In this document: positions 28,124 through 41,100 of the stretch, in pieces
Position numbering within the stretch: position 1 is the stretch's first letter
Layout of the letters: every line of letters begins with the position of its first letter
Assembly: GCA_013400975.1 (NCBI GenBank)
Contig: WBMZ01002955.1
Span: 124,001-188,000, forward strand
From: Atrichornis clamosus
Taxonomy: Eukaryota; Chordata; Aves; Passeriformes; Menuridae
Reading direction: 5' to 3'
Length of the DNA stretch: 64,000 nt
The notes under the pieces: model-generated
The model's input: the letters and a program-made list of their open reading frames with translations, nothing else
The model's database searches: none
What the model was told of the DNA's origin: nothing
Position numbers and translations under genes: made by a program

Positions 28124-31100
28124 ACTTGCCATGTTGTAGCAGATCCTTATATGCTGCATGGTGATATAAGTTTGCACAATTCTTGTTTTGTTCCTTGACA
28201 CTTAGAAATTCAGCTTTTGCTTTGGTCCTTTTGTTTTCCTCAAGGCACCTTATTCCTGTGTCCAGCTTGGTCCTATGTTCCAAATGTCAAAAAGTCTGTA
28301 ATTCAAACAGTGTTTCTTAGGAAGAAGAAGAGATGACAAGAGAGTGACAGCTCTCTAGGACAGTACATGCAAAAAGGTCTGATATATTGGTAAGAAGAGA
28401 AGATCCTCTGTTTTTGTCTTTTCTCTCTGGTCGCCTCTACATTTCCTATAAACTAAAGTGCTTTGTGCCCCCTCCCACTAGAATGGCATAAAATAGAATA
28501 CAGGTCTGAGACATGGAGTTATTTAAAACCTCTGTGCCTGAAAGTTCAATTCATTCTTGTCTGTTTTGAAAACCATATTTTGCAGGAAAGAGGGAAAATG
28601 TTCCATTCTTACAATAAAGACGGTAATCTGGAGGAATATCTGCTACCATCCTCTGAGCTTTCCTTGTCAGATGAAGAAGCATGAGCCACAGAGTGTATGA
28701 GCAAATTCAGAGAGATAAACTATTCTTCACTCTTTTATCATAGACTATCCTCTGGCTTTAGCATATGGCCAGGATATCACACAGAACAACAGTTTCTTAA
28801 TATAGATTAGGAACAGCACTGAGCCAACTGCAGTTTCAAATCCATCTGCCTATGCAAAAATAGTTTTTCACTGGGATCTTCCTTCTAATGCAGAATTATT
28901 TCTGCCCACAAACCCCTTCTTCCCAAATGACTTAGGAAACAATGCACTTTAAAAAAAACTTAATTAAAAGTAACAGAGAGCTCCCCCTATCCAGTGTCCC
29001 TAGAGTGGTCTGTCATTAGGCATGAAGCTCACAGTCCTCCAAGGTCCTGTCAGGATAACTTTATAATGCTTTATTGCCATTGTGTTGATTCTGCATTCTG
29101 TGAATAGCCATATGCACTCTTCCTCCTGTAATCAGATTTATCAGAGCAGACTAGTATCTGTGTAGAGTCCCTCTGTAGTTTGTACATTCAGAATCATTGC
29201 AAAGATCTGTGGCTTTCCCTGGACCTGTATTCACTGGGCCATTTCCTAATCTTCCATTGTTCCCTATCCAAGACTTCTGTTTTTAAGGGGAAAAAACATT
29301 GTGCTAGTTTTTTTGGGTGCTGGGCTTTTTTTCTTCAATCTGTTTGCTTTTGGATTCTGTGGGGTTTTTTCCCAGTTTCCCTGTTATCCTTCCCAGTCTT
29401 CTGATATTCCAACTCAAAGTTATTTTTTTGCATGATAATAAAAATACATCCACCATATTTTCAATCTTGTTTAATCTTTATCAGCTCAAAACTAACTAAA
29501 TTTCTTTCCAACAGAAACAAAACTTCTTCTGCAATTTGTCCTGAGTTGAAATGTTTATTTTCAAAATTGTCTGATGAAAATATTACCTGTATTTGAAAAA
29601 GGGAATGAGGGTGTGGGATTAGGCAGTTTAACGAGTGCTTTCTCTTTTGCATTTTGAATTCAATACTGCAGATCAAGCACTGCACTGCAGCACAGTTCCC
29701 AAAACTCACAGGAGCCCAGCTCTCATCTCCCTTGTCTTAGCTGTGTATTGGTTTAACTTCACACAAGCCTAAGAGATTATATCAATAAAAATTTGAGATG
29801 ACACACTGGAGAATCAGGTCTATATTAATTTGATTCTTACAAAGCCAAATCTTTTCCTAACTCAGTTCAAAGCATTCAGAATTGTTTCTAGCTATTCTCC
29901 CAAATTATTCCCTTCAATTTTGAGCCTGCTGTTAAAGTAGCTTGAATACAGCTCAGCCACTTCTGTGCTCTTGCTGCATTTTAGTGAGCTGCCTATCATA
30001 CATCACTCCCAGAATGGAGAAAAACTTTTTGGACAGGCAGAAATGAAGCTGTACAAGCTGAAGTGGCTTATGAAGTTTCTTACTGATAGGTAAGGAACTG
30101 TTGGAAAATTGAGATCAAAATCAAGTACCACATTAACAAGTTAACAGCCTATGTAAATCATAGCTGATGGTCAAGAGTACCAATTACTCAAGAGTATCTA
30201 TTACAGAATCCTTGGACTTTCAAAAAAAAAAAGCTAGAAATGAATCAGAGGCTCAAAGTGCTTTTTAGTAATTAAATCATTGTCTAGATACACATTACAG
30301 ATACATCAAAGAAGGATGAGATTTATGTTTTCCATTAGCTGTTGAAATGGTCCATTAGCTGTTCTTGGTCACCAACAGGAAAGCTTGTGAGTAAATAAAG
30401 GTACATTGCTGCAGACTGTAGCTTACTTTACTCTTCACTGAGTGAAAATCTGGCTGGATGGCTGAGTCCAGAGGGTGGTGGTGAATGGAGTTACATCCAG
30501 CTGGTGGTTGGTCACTTGTGAGGTTCTCTAGGGCTCACTACTGGGGCCAGTCCTGCCTAATATCTTTGTCTATGATTTGGCGGAGGAGATCGAGTGCACC
30601 CTCAGTCAGTTTGCAGATGGCACCGAGTTGGGTTGGAGTGTTGATCTGATGGAAGGTAGAGAGGCTCTGCAGAGGGATCTGGACAGGCTGGATAGGTTGG
30701 CTGAGACCAACAGCATGAGGTTCAACAAGTCCAAGTGCTGGGTCCTGACCTTGGGTTACAAAAACCCTGCAGCAATACAGGCTGGGGACAGAGAGGCTGG
30801 AAAGCTGTCCCATGGAAAAGGACCTGGGGGTGCTGGTCCACAGCTGGCTGAGCCAGCGTGTGCCCAGGTAGCCAAGAAGGCCAGTAGCATCCTGACCTGT
30901 GTCAGAAATAGTGTGTCCAGCAGGACCAGGGCGGTGACCATTCCTCTGTACTCAGCACTGGTGAGGCAGCACCTCGAGTGCTGTGCTCAGCTCTGGGCCC
31001 CTCACTGCAAGAAAGACATTGAGGGGCTGGAGCGTGTTCAGAGAAAGGCAATGGAGCTGGTGAAGGGTCTGGAGACAAGTCCTGTGAGGAGTGACTGAGG

Positions 31101-31298
31101 GAGCTGGGGTTGTTTAGCCTGGAGGAAAGGAGGCTGAGAGGGGACCTTATTGCTCTCTACAGCCACCTGAAAGTAGTTGTAGCCAGGTGTGTATCAGTCT
31201 CTACTCCCAGATAATAAGTGACAGGAAAAGAGGAAATGGCCTCAAGTTGCACCAGGGAAGGTTTATATTGGATATTAGGAAAAATTTCTTCACCCAAA

Positions 31299-31451
31299 TG
31301 CTTGCCATGCACTGAAACAGGCTGCCCAAAGATGATTGAGGCACCACCCCTGGAGGTATTTAAAAGACATTTAANTGCTTGCCATGCACTGAAACAGGCT
31401 GCCCAAGGATGGTTGAGGCATCACCCCTGGAGGTATTTAAAAGACATTTAA
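31299..31451. repeat. 76-bp duplicated sequence around a single N (assembly join)
   Basis: Bases 31299-31374 and 31376-31451 are the same 76-bp CR1 sequence with three differences, separated by one N at 31375. This looks like two overlapping contig ends or alleles joined without merging, not a biological repeat. Confidence 0.9.
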
Positions 31452-31483
31452 ATATGACACTTAAGGACATTGTTTAGTGGCAG

Positions 31484-31633
31484 ACTTAGTGGTGATGGGT
31501 TAATGATTGGACTTCATGATCTTAAGGGGGATTTTTAACCTAAACATTTCAATTATTNAACTTAGTGGTGATGGGTTAGTGATTGGACTTGATGATCTTA
31601 AGGGGGATTTTTAACCTAAACATTTCAATTATT
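31484..31633. repeat. 74-bp duplicated sequence around a single N (assembly join)
   Basis: Bases 31484-31557 and 31560-31633 repeat each other with two differences, with an N at 31558 between them. It shows the same pattern as the join 180 bp before it. Confidence 0.9.
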
Positions 31634-32715
31634 TTTATTCTGCTTGGTTTTTGCTTTTTTTTTTCCATAGGGCTTTTAACTAATAACAAGCTTTGGAAAG
31701 GACATTTTGCTGGAAAATATTAGCTAAAACAATTATTAAATTTTCCTGATGTTGAGGACATGTCCTGAGACATTTTACTAGGCATCATGCAAACCACAAG
31801 ACAATGAATGTTGTAGAAGGGTTTCCATCTACTCTGAGAGGGCTCTTTTGCATTTAGATTTAATGTGTTCAGCTCAGCCTCTGTTACTTGGACTAAGTAA
31901 TTAGCAGACATTTTCAGAGAGACCACAGTGGAAGACATTTTCTGCTAACCCTTACCCCTCTTCATAAGAACTGAAATGTAGAGGGTTCATGGAAAAAACC
32001 CAAATCTAAAATGCACTCCAAAAAAGGAATCAACAAAAATGTTCCAGTTTGTCCATTTGCTCTCAAAACATGTGAAAATGTAATAATTTTAGCATGATTT
32101 CCTAAAAAAAATGAGGATAAACAACCACGTGGTCTGTGTGCAACATGTCAGAGCTTCCTTTCATCTAGTAACTACTGACTGCAGTTACCTATATTAAAAG
32201 AAATGGGGAAACAGCCAGTGAGACATTTTATTCCTACAAATGTGATAAAATAGGCAGTCCTTGTACTGGTGGTTATGATGTTAAGTGCATTGGTATTGAG
32301 TCATACATTAGTTATTTTTTTTTACTGTGAGAATTAATATGACATAAAGAGTGGAAAAATTGCCATTGGAATGTTCCACAGTAATATCAGCTGAAAATGT
32401 ACAAAGATATGTACGTGCATGGCAAATATAAGATTTAACTGAAGAGCAAAAGCAAGTTTTAATGGAAGCAGACAGGATGAGATCTGGATCCCCAGCATGC
32501 AGGTGGGGTATCTGTATTGCTACTGGATTCAGCTGGAAGCACCTTTCAGGAGGCTTCAGTCCCATGACTTATGGAATGCTGCAGATTCCTGAGCTGCACA
32601 TAGTGAGTCTTAAAACAGATGTTAGGGAAGCCATTTACTTAGGAAAAACAGGGTAAACCAAAGAGATAATAGATATTCTTGTCTTAAGCCTTGTAGATAC
32701 TGACTCTGCTATATT

Positions 32716-32918
32716 TCACAGAATTACAGAACAGTTGAGGTCAGAAGAGACCTCTGAAGGTCACCTGGTCCAGCCCTCTGCTCAAGCAGGGACACCTAGA
32801 TGTGGCTGCCCAGGACCATGTCCAGGCAGGTTATGAATATCTGCAAGGATGGACACTCTACAACCTCTCTGGGCAGCCTGTGCCAGTGTGTGATCTCGAG
32901 GAGTTATTTCTTAGGTTA
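32716..32918 (-). mobile_element. CR1 LINE 3' end, short fragment
   Basis: The plus strand shows the reverse complement of the CR1 3' tail (CACAGAATTACAGAACAG at the low end, CTCTGGGCAGCCTGTGCCAG at the high end). It is about 200 bp, 5'-truncated and non-coding. Confidence 0.88.
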
Positions 32919-33396
32919 TACATAGATTCTGAGAAGCATATCCAATTTTTCTCTCCAAGGATGATATAAAGAGGTTAGTGGTTTGTTTATCAACAGTAGA
33001 ATATACAGAATCACACTCTACAAATGCAGTTTACCCTAGTTGACAATTACAACCATTTTGACCACCCTTTCAGCATTTTAAGTCACAGTCACTCAATTAT
33101 ACACTTTTTGCCACGTCTCTAGTCAACTGGTAATTTTTTAGATACTCATCTTTCTCTTTAGTGATTAAATACAGCCATTAATGAAAGATTTGTCAGAATA
33201 AGAAATGAGCAATTACAGCTCTGGACAAAAGCTAACAAGAACATTTCTTAAACACTTAGAATAAAGTACAGGGAATTGTAAATGTCACTCTTCTGCAAAA
33301 TAAAGATCATTGCATACAGCAAGATATGTACACTTGCCCAGTTTTAATGGGAGGTCTGAAAGAGTGATACAAAGCTTATGGTTTTCATCTAGCTTC

Positions 33397-33938
33397 TTAC
33401 ATTCCCTGTTCCTTTCCTTCATTTTCCTTCTTTTGGTGCATCTTCTTACAGCTCATTCTCTGCCTCACTGGCTGCAGTGCTGGTGCTGCATGGGGGGAGC
33501 CCTCCACTCCAGCATCCTCCCAGCCTGATTCCAGCTCTGTTTTATCTTTCTCTTCCTCTTTGTGTCTCCAAGCATTCATAATACCTCTTACTCCTGGGGC
33601 TATGTGCATGTTCTGGTTGCTTGGAAACCATTCCTGAATGGCTACAGAGGATTTAAAAAAACTTGTCTTGGATAATTCTCCCAACCCCTTTCTCAGAGTG
33701 GAGTACTGTTTTAAGTACTGCAAGCAATTCTTTTTAACTTTCATTTTCATGATGTTTAATGTGGTTCTTAGGTTGTCCTCTGTTCTTACAAACACCATAC
33801 TTCCTTTTTTTTTTTGGCCTCCTTTCCTTTCATCTATATCCTCCAAAGTAACTTTTAGTGCCACAATTCTGTGGCATCCTTGTAATGCAGCGCAGCTGAA
33901 AAAGCCGTCACAGCCAGAGCCCTGGAAGCAGGATTTGT
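33397..33938 (-). CDS. Unassigned open frame of about 180 codons with acceptor-like start
   Basis: The frame stays open from a CCTTCAG acceptor-like site at 33939 to a stop at 33397. It starts KSCFQGSGCDGFFSC (cysteine-rich) and ends in a Lys/Glu-rich tail. There is no ATG near the start of the open stretch, so it could only be an internal or terminal exon. A run of A codons (QKKK) could be slippage-prone. I recognise no family. A shorter open frame on the other strand overlaps it, which argues for chance. Confidence 0.12.
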
Positions 33939-35099
33939 CTGAAGGTACAATGTAAAATCACAAAGAGGGTCTAGTCCTGAAAATGTCATAAGAGCATAAA
34001 TAAGAGCTGCTCCCTTTGTCCACACTAACTTGATGATGCCGTCAAATGTGGAGAAACTGCAGGGCCCTCCCAGGCTCTTCTGAGGCTGGGAAAAAAGGAG
34101 CGTGATGAGGCGTTACCTGATTAACACCTGAATAAAGATCAAAGGCTAAAGTAGATAGCAGACCCGTTGTGAGAGCCCAAATAAGGACAGAAGAAAGGTA
34201 AAAAGGCTCTTTGTCTTCACAGTGTATTAAACAGTCAGAGCTTAATTCACAAATAGCACTGTAGCTACACTTTGCTTTTTTATGGACACCATAAAAATGG
34301 ATATTTTATTCTGCATATTGATTTTCAACTTTCTGATATGAAATAACCAGCTATGAGTATAGCATAATAAGTAACACACTTTATTAAATCTGTGGACAGA
34401 GTTAGTATTTTCAAAAAGAATACCTTTGTTTCAATTTTTGGAACTCTTGAATATATACCCACATTTTTTATAATTCTGGGGGTCAAATATAAAATTCGTA
34501 ACGTTCTTTTACACTACTAATAGGTGTCTGAGTCTTATGGATATTCTAATTGAATGTCTAAAAAATTGCATGAAAAAGAAAACAATAACTTGCTGTGAAT
34601 GACTGTTTATTTTGATTGAACTAACATGTCCTAGGTAACTTGAATAACAAATAAACTCTTTGATAGCTGAGCAAATAACTGCCCAGTTAAAATGACTGTG
34701 GAAACATTTCTGGTTAAGACCAAGAATAGTGACTATTCATTTGTCACTTGTGCCCTTTCCTTATCATCCTAGCCTGGAGTCTGACTGTTCCCAGCATCCT
34801 GGCACAGGCCATTCCCTGGCACTCTGTAGTTAAAAGTGCTGAAGGGTCTGCAGACCAACAGACTTCTGTGAAGGTGCATGAAAACATCTGGTTGTACTGT
34901 GTGTTAGTGCAAGTCAGGGTTAGAACTCCCTCTCTTTAATGAACACCAAGATAGAGCAATACAGTTCATTATTATTCTCATCTGTGTTTAATAGCATTCC
35001 AAGACCAAAACTACTGTGCTACTGTGTGAGTTGAAGCTTCAAGATCTCAGAAGTCAATTTTAGACCATTAAAAACAAAACAAAGCAAAGGAAACAAACA

Positions 35100-35116
35100 A
35101 ACACACACACACACAC
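35100..35116. repeat. (AC)8 microsatellite
   Basis: A short perfect dinucleotide run follows an (AAAC)n-like stretch. It may be length-variable. Confidence 0.9.
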
Positions 35117-38100
35117 CCTCAAATAGTTTGAAAAATGAAGTTATTAGTGCTGAAACCAGAAGTATGTTTAACACCACTCAGTATGGCTACAGAGACCATA
35201 TCCCTGCCTGGAGGCAGCTTTGGCTTCAAGTGAAGACACAGCAGGATGAACCCTCATGAAGGGTCTCCCAGATTTCACTTATACAACCACGTTTTCCATC
35301 CTGCAAGGTCTGCTTCCATAACCTACAAGAAAATTGGAGAGAATGAGATTCTTCTTCCCCTGGGAAGTCATATATGTCTTGCACTGCAGAAGAAGAGCAG
35401 GGAACAGACTAGCCCTTGATACAGGAGGAAAGTCCTTCTTGCCATCTGAACATAAAAATCTCAGAAGCTCTTATTTCTACCACTCTTCAATTGATTTTAT
35501 TTCTGCATCATACCCCTATCTTATAAGCAATATTTTTAATGTTAAATATGTAATATAGTTAAAGTTTGATAAGCAGCATAAATTCAGCCTTTTTATTTTG
35601 TACGTAAGCACCAGTTTAAGAGTGGTGAGCTCTTCAATAGATCTGAGAAGATTCAATGGTCACCTTGTTGTTTTGGCCTAGTCCCGTGATCCTCTTACTT
35701 CTCTTACTTTGCCTGCTAACATTTTACAGAGCAGCCAAGTGCTTACATCTCAGTGTCCCATATGCTGAGGAAGAAGGGAGAGGGAGGGAAAACCATTTAT
35801 TTTGCTGCCTTTATTCCCATGAGAACGACTAATCACGTGGGAGTAGAACAACAAGTTCTGCTAGGCACACAGAATGTGCTTATGAGACATCTCTGCATGC
35901 TCTCGAGGTTTCATTAGCTTTAAGTGGATTTTTTCCACTCCTCCAGATCATTGTTATTTCAAAACCAAATTTATTCAAACTAGGGAAAGACACATCTCCT
36001 CAAGTATGCCAACTTCAAACTCAAGCACAAAACGTACTATATGTATTTTTTCAATCAGTAAAATATGCACCAGTTACAACAATGGATTTATGGCAAACTC
36101 TTTATTTTCCTGCTGTAGGGAATGCTAATAATTAGTGTGATTTCTGTCATCCTTCTAAGACACCACTGAACCTGGAATTATTATGGAGAAATAATTTTTC
36201 TATACAGGTTGTCTTGCAAAAATAACCAATTCTGTGTTTGTTAAATGATCATCTAGGGAGAGAGTAACACAATAGCTACACCCAATGGCAAATTCATTAA
36301 CTGCTATTTTTCTAACGAAAACTTCCAGGATTTTTTATTACCAGGGATTTAACAAGCAAGGTCAAACATAAATACTTAGGCTAGTTTTAAAAGATGTTTT
36401 TTCTGAAGATAAATTCATTTTTAAATGGTGACACATTGAATAATCTTTGATAATTTGATTTTTTCTTGCAATTTATCTTTTAATGCACAGCAGTGTTGTA
36501 TTTTTGCCTAGTTTATTATCTTCACTCTGACTAGCAAAAAGAATTGAGCCACATATTTGTCTCCTTATCAGATTCTCAGGTTTTGATATTTGTACTCCAT
36601 TGTTGTGACAAAAGTAGCTTTCAGATTATTAACCACTGGAATTGCTGCTATGTTATGTTCCGGGTTTGCAAAGAAAACTGGAAGTGATGCTCTAACATGC
36701 ATAAAAAATACCTCTGGTTCACGTAGAACAACATGTTAGCCTCAGAGGCTACAGAAACCAATAATAAAATAAAGAAGGGAGGAAAAATCTTTTTACTCAG
36801 ATTTTGGCTTCTGAATTTTATTAAGGCAATGATTTTTCCTAGAAAATTTTCATGTAAGTTTAAAATTTACATTTTGCTTTAAGAAGGAAAACCCATATTA
36901 TATGGTTCCACTGTAGATATAGAATTATACCTTGAGTAGAAAAAAACACATTTGGGAGCTTTGCTACTAATTGAACCAGACTAAGAAAAAATAAATAAAG
37001 TGAAGAAAATTATATTCTGAAATTTTAAAGTCCATAGTTCATGGGAAATAATTTTGATGTCATGAAATGAGTGTCAAAGAAAGAACACAGAAATAGGAAT
37101 AAACAAAACAATGGACTCGCAATCAATGGTTCGGGTGAAAAGCAGAGACCTCCATAGCATGACTTTTTAAAATCTTATTTTTGCCACTTCAATTTTGATG
37201 GATTAAATTTTACCTCAGAAAAAGTGGCAAAATCTCAATTTTTATTTAAGTTTGATCACTGGAAATTTAGGAGTAGTTCCTATAAAATTTAACACATAAA
37301 CTGTTAGAATTTGCATATTTTCTTATAGTTCTTGAATTTGTATAGTTGATAGATGTATTTTCCAGTCACATTCTGCACCAGTGTAAAATAAAAGTGATTC
37401 ATGAGTGCATCATGCTTTCAGGGTGACAACATACCGTGAAACTCAATGGGTAAATGATCCCTGTCCCCTGCTGCCCTGAGCAGTCCCCTTGCATGACATG
37501 TTGCTTATACAGTCACAAAAACAATGATGTTCCTTACAGAAACACAAGAAGTGTTGTTCCTCCTCTGCAGCAAAGACTCCAAGATATAAAAAAATATAAG
37601 GGCAGAGAAGGTGCAAGGGGATCTTAGGTATGGGATCAGTGATAAGAGGGCAGGGAAAAACTCTATCTATAAGTAATATCTGCATCCATTGGAGCAAACT
37701 TCCACCCCAGCAGAAGGTCCAAATTTGGGTACTGCCTTTGACGCACAGACATCACTCAAAACTCACAAATCACTGTCCTACCACTTTCAACATTTGCAGG
37801 TGGGTAAAAGAAATCTACAAAAGCCAATTTGCTTCTCCCATTCAACTGCTCTAGGAAGAACCTTGTCAGATGCCAAGAAAACCAAAATGACACAGAATGA
37901 TTGAGCACAGGTCATCACTAGAATACACCAGCATGATTTCTCAGCTTCAGCTGGATAGGCTTAGAGGGGCAGCAAAGCCTTTGCTAAAATCATGTGGATA
38001 TTTTCCTTTGAAAATATCTCCATCATTGTTAAAAAAAAAGCCTTCATCTTTGCCTGTAGAAATGAGACATCCTCAGTGATTCAAGGCATTCTGTCAAGTC

Positions 38101-41100
38101 TGTCTTGTAGAGGATCTTTCCACACAGAACCTACATGTTTGTTCAAAGGTTGGCAGTGCTCTTTGGTTTCACAGTTGGAAGTTCAACCCAACTGAAAATC
38201 CACCATGTGGAAAACTTAAGTCCAAAGTTCCTTGCTTATTAGCAAAAATGCTTTTAGTGAGAATCTTATACATTGTACTATCCAACCATATGTAAGAGCC
38301 TCCCACACCATATTCCTCAACCAAAGTTCTGCTTAAACTAGTTATGCAGATTGCAATTTGCTTAAAGGATAGTTAAAGGTTGCTGGGAGGATGCCAGTGT
38401 GTCTGTTGCTGGAATAGATGCATTAAAAGATCAATGACAGGCAGCAATACAACTGAAAAACTCCACATATAAAAAGGTGTCATCAGAAATCCCTGTTGGA
38501 GCATGAAAATGATAGTGTAAACAGGGTTTTAATTTCCCTGCATACAGCAAACCACTTGTTACAGAGAAAGATCCCTGCAAAGGCAAGTTTTCCTCGAGAT
38601 TTATCACCAGCAATAGCAGAAACCCTGTCAAGGGTGGCTGCTTCTCACACAGCAAAGTCCTCGTAAGCAAAAGAAACAACTTTGCATTGCTAAGCACATG
38701 TGTGTTCCCCATGTGGGGAAGAGGTCTTCTTCAGTGTTTGACATTTACCAAGAAAAATGGGAGGAGTCTCTGATGAGACCGACGACACCTCAATACCTCT
38801 GTTTTAAATGCAGAGTACCCAGGTATTACCCTGTCACTGATCTGGCCAGCACAACTTCCTTCAGGCTCTTTCAGAACCTCAATATTGAATTCATGCAGAA
38901 AAATAATAAGAAAAGAATTAAAAGCATCTTTTTGAGGGAGAGATGGCAGAGTTTTAATTTAAGGCCATCCATACAAGCTGATACTTTTCTTCCCTGTAAA
39001 GATGCTGATACCTCAACAGCAACATAACTTCCACAGCCAAAAGAACAGAAAGGACTCTGAGCTCCCTCTGTAAAGGTTTCCCAGCCAAGACACTGTTGTG
39101 GTGAGTCCATGTCTTAGTCCTTTTCCTACTGTAATGAATCAACTCACAGAAGCACTGTGTTTAGGGAATTAGGTCTGACAATCAAAATGCCCCCTTCTTG
39201 CACTCACTGAGGACAAGGGCAGAATTACCACTGACTCTAACTGAGTCAGGAATTCTTTGACTCATCAAGCTTAAATATCAATTTATATATGCAGCTTAGC
39301 ATGTTGACTGTGACTAACCTCTTTGCTGACTCAGGGAACAAGGCAGCAACATGAGCAAATGGCAGTCCATGTGCATACCCCCGTTTTAATTCTTTTTCCA
39401 CCTTTACTTCCTTGCACACCTCCAGATTCATCCTAGGAACCAAAGGCCCCTTGTTTCAGTTTTTTGGCAAGTCTTCTTATTTACAGTGTAAAGGTCTTCA
39501 GGACTGAGACCACACCCTGAGACCAAACTTTCTCTTGAGTTGCAGCAATCCATGGGCGGTGCAGGTTGTTTTACAAGCACATGAAGCGACATCTCCATAT
39601 CTCAAACATCTGACTTTTTACAGGGGGCTTCAAAAAGTAAGGTCCACAACAGGTAATGGCAGAGCTGAAAAGGGTGTAAGAGGACAGGAATTACAAGTGT
39701 GGAAGACACCGAGATGGGCTTGGTGTTGTGTGTCCACTGTGGGAAGGAGCGTTTGGAACATATTGCAGGCACACATGTATGGATTTTTCTTTTTTCCCCA
39801 GTGTATAATGTAGGCTGATTTTTGTACTTCTCCCCAGTCAAGAGTAAATTAACATTTTCTTGGTAAAAACTGTGGAAGGTTCACATTTAGCCACTTAATT
39901 TATTCACTTAAAAGGATAATTAATTTACAGATACTACCACTTCCTTCAGGCTACTTTTTAGCATGAAACTAATATTACTGGTACCATCAAATAAGCAAAA
40001 TCATTTCTCTGAACTGTTTTATTTTTAGGGTGGTGCTAGGGGAATAGACAAAGACCTGAGTCAGCCCCACACATACCTGCTGGCTGTTTGGTCAGCCTCG
40101 TTTCATTATTCGTGTTCATGCCTGGCTGCTGCAGGATGTAACACCTCTCTTTGTCTGGAAAGTGAGCAAGCATTCAGACCACATTACTCACAGGCTGCAG
40201 CTCCTGGCAAAGTCACCTTCATGCCACATAACTTGCAGGTAGGCAACGCTGCACAGGGACTGCAGATTAAGAGGGAACTCCCCAAAAGCACTTGCCCCAA
40301 CTCCTGCAATATCCTGCTGTTAACTGCAGGGTGAGATCCTACTCGAGCATAAGTGACTCATGAACTGTGTCCTGTTACTTGTTAGGATAAGAAAGACCAT
40401 TGCAGCCTTTTGAATTAGTTTTATGCCTATCACAGAATGCGACAAATGGCCAATTTTTCCATTCTGAGGCTTCTTTTTCCCTGTACTCCTCCTACAAAAA
40501 AGGGAGAAAGAGGCTCCTATAGACGGCTATAAGTGCAGACTCCTGTACCTGATTCAATCTCCTCTGATTATAACAGGAGCCCAGTAAGAGTAGTCCCACA
40601 AAGTTAACAGCTTTTGCAAGGACTTCTTAGGCGTGCTTTGTTGCCTGTTACTGAGCTCAACAACTCACAGAAGAGAACATTCATTTCAGAAAGGCATCTT
40701 GAATTGAAGGCAGTACAGATAAGATCATTTGATGTCTTTGTCTCAGCCAGTCACCCTCACTTTGCTTTCTAGTCCCTTTAGAAAAATAGGGCATGCAAAA
40801 TACTTTGGAAAAATGGTACCCTGGACTATCTTGAACATAAGGGATCACTTTGAGAGGCTCCGATGAGATGAGTTCACCTCAAAAAATGTTGAATATATGA
40901 CTGCTTCGCTGCTTTCATTATCCCTTAAATTTAATTTTCTTTTTTTACCTGGTTGGAGGTTTTGCCTGATAGAGTATCACGAGCAAGTAAAACACAATCT
41001 TTCAATAAAAGAGAGACAGAGAGGCTTCTAGGCTATGTATCTGTGCAGAGATGCTCATATACACAAAAAACATGTTATACAGTCTCATAAATGTGAAAGT

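Larger units (their letters stand above)
3461..30445. other. Long intergenic stretch
   Basis: Apart from the tandem repeats at 4361 and 28064 and the frame at 20203-20487, I recognise nothing. Open frames are short and overlap on both strands. A somewhat GC-richer patch at about 13970-14290 carries overlapping frames on both strands, none convincing. I looked for exons of AKAP17A, P2RY8, ASMTL and DHRSX by memory and saw none. Confidence 0.5.
30446..31640 (+). mobile_element. CR1 LINE, 5'-truncated, 3' third of ORF2
   Basis: A long frame at 30577-31098 reads as the C-terminal part of CR1 reverse transcriptase: IECTLSQFADGTELG, LQRDLDRLDRLAETNSMRFN, IPLYSALVRQHLECCAQLWA, KKDIEGLERVQRKAMELVKG. 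The usual 3' tail follows to about 31640 (ATTGGACTTGATGATCTTAA). The catalytic Asp pair of FADD is FADG here. Two Ns and doubled sequence interrupt its 3' end. Confidence 0.93.
31641..38430. other. Intergenic stretch 3' of the ASMT duplication
   Basis: It holds the CR1 tail at 32716-32918, the (AC)8 run and the weak frame at 33397-33938. Otherwise it is AT-rich with no recognisable gene. Confidence 0.5.

Noticed and set aside
30577..31098. 173-codon plus-strand frame as a host gene
   Set aside because: Its translation is the C-terminal part of CR1 reverse transcriptase, and the CR1 3' tail follows directly.
38698..39027. 109-codon plus-strand frame
   Set aside because: It overlaps a minus-strand frame of similar size and carries no motif; it lies in the flank of the duplicated segment without a counterpart frame in the other copy.
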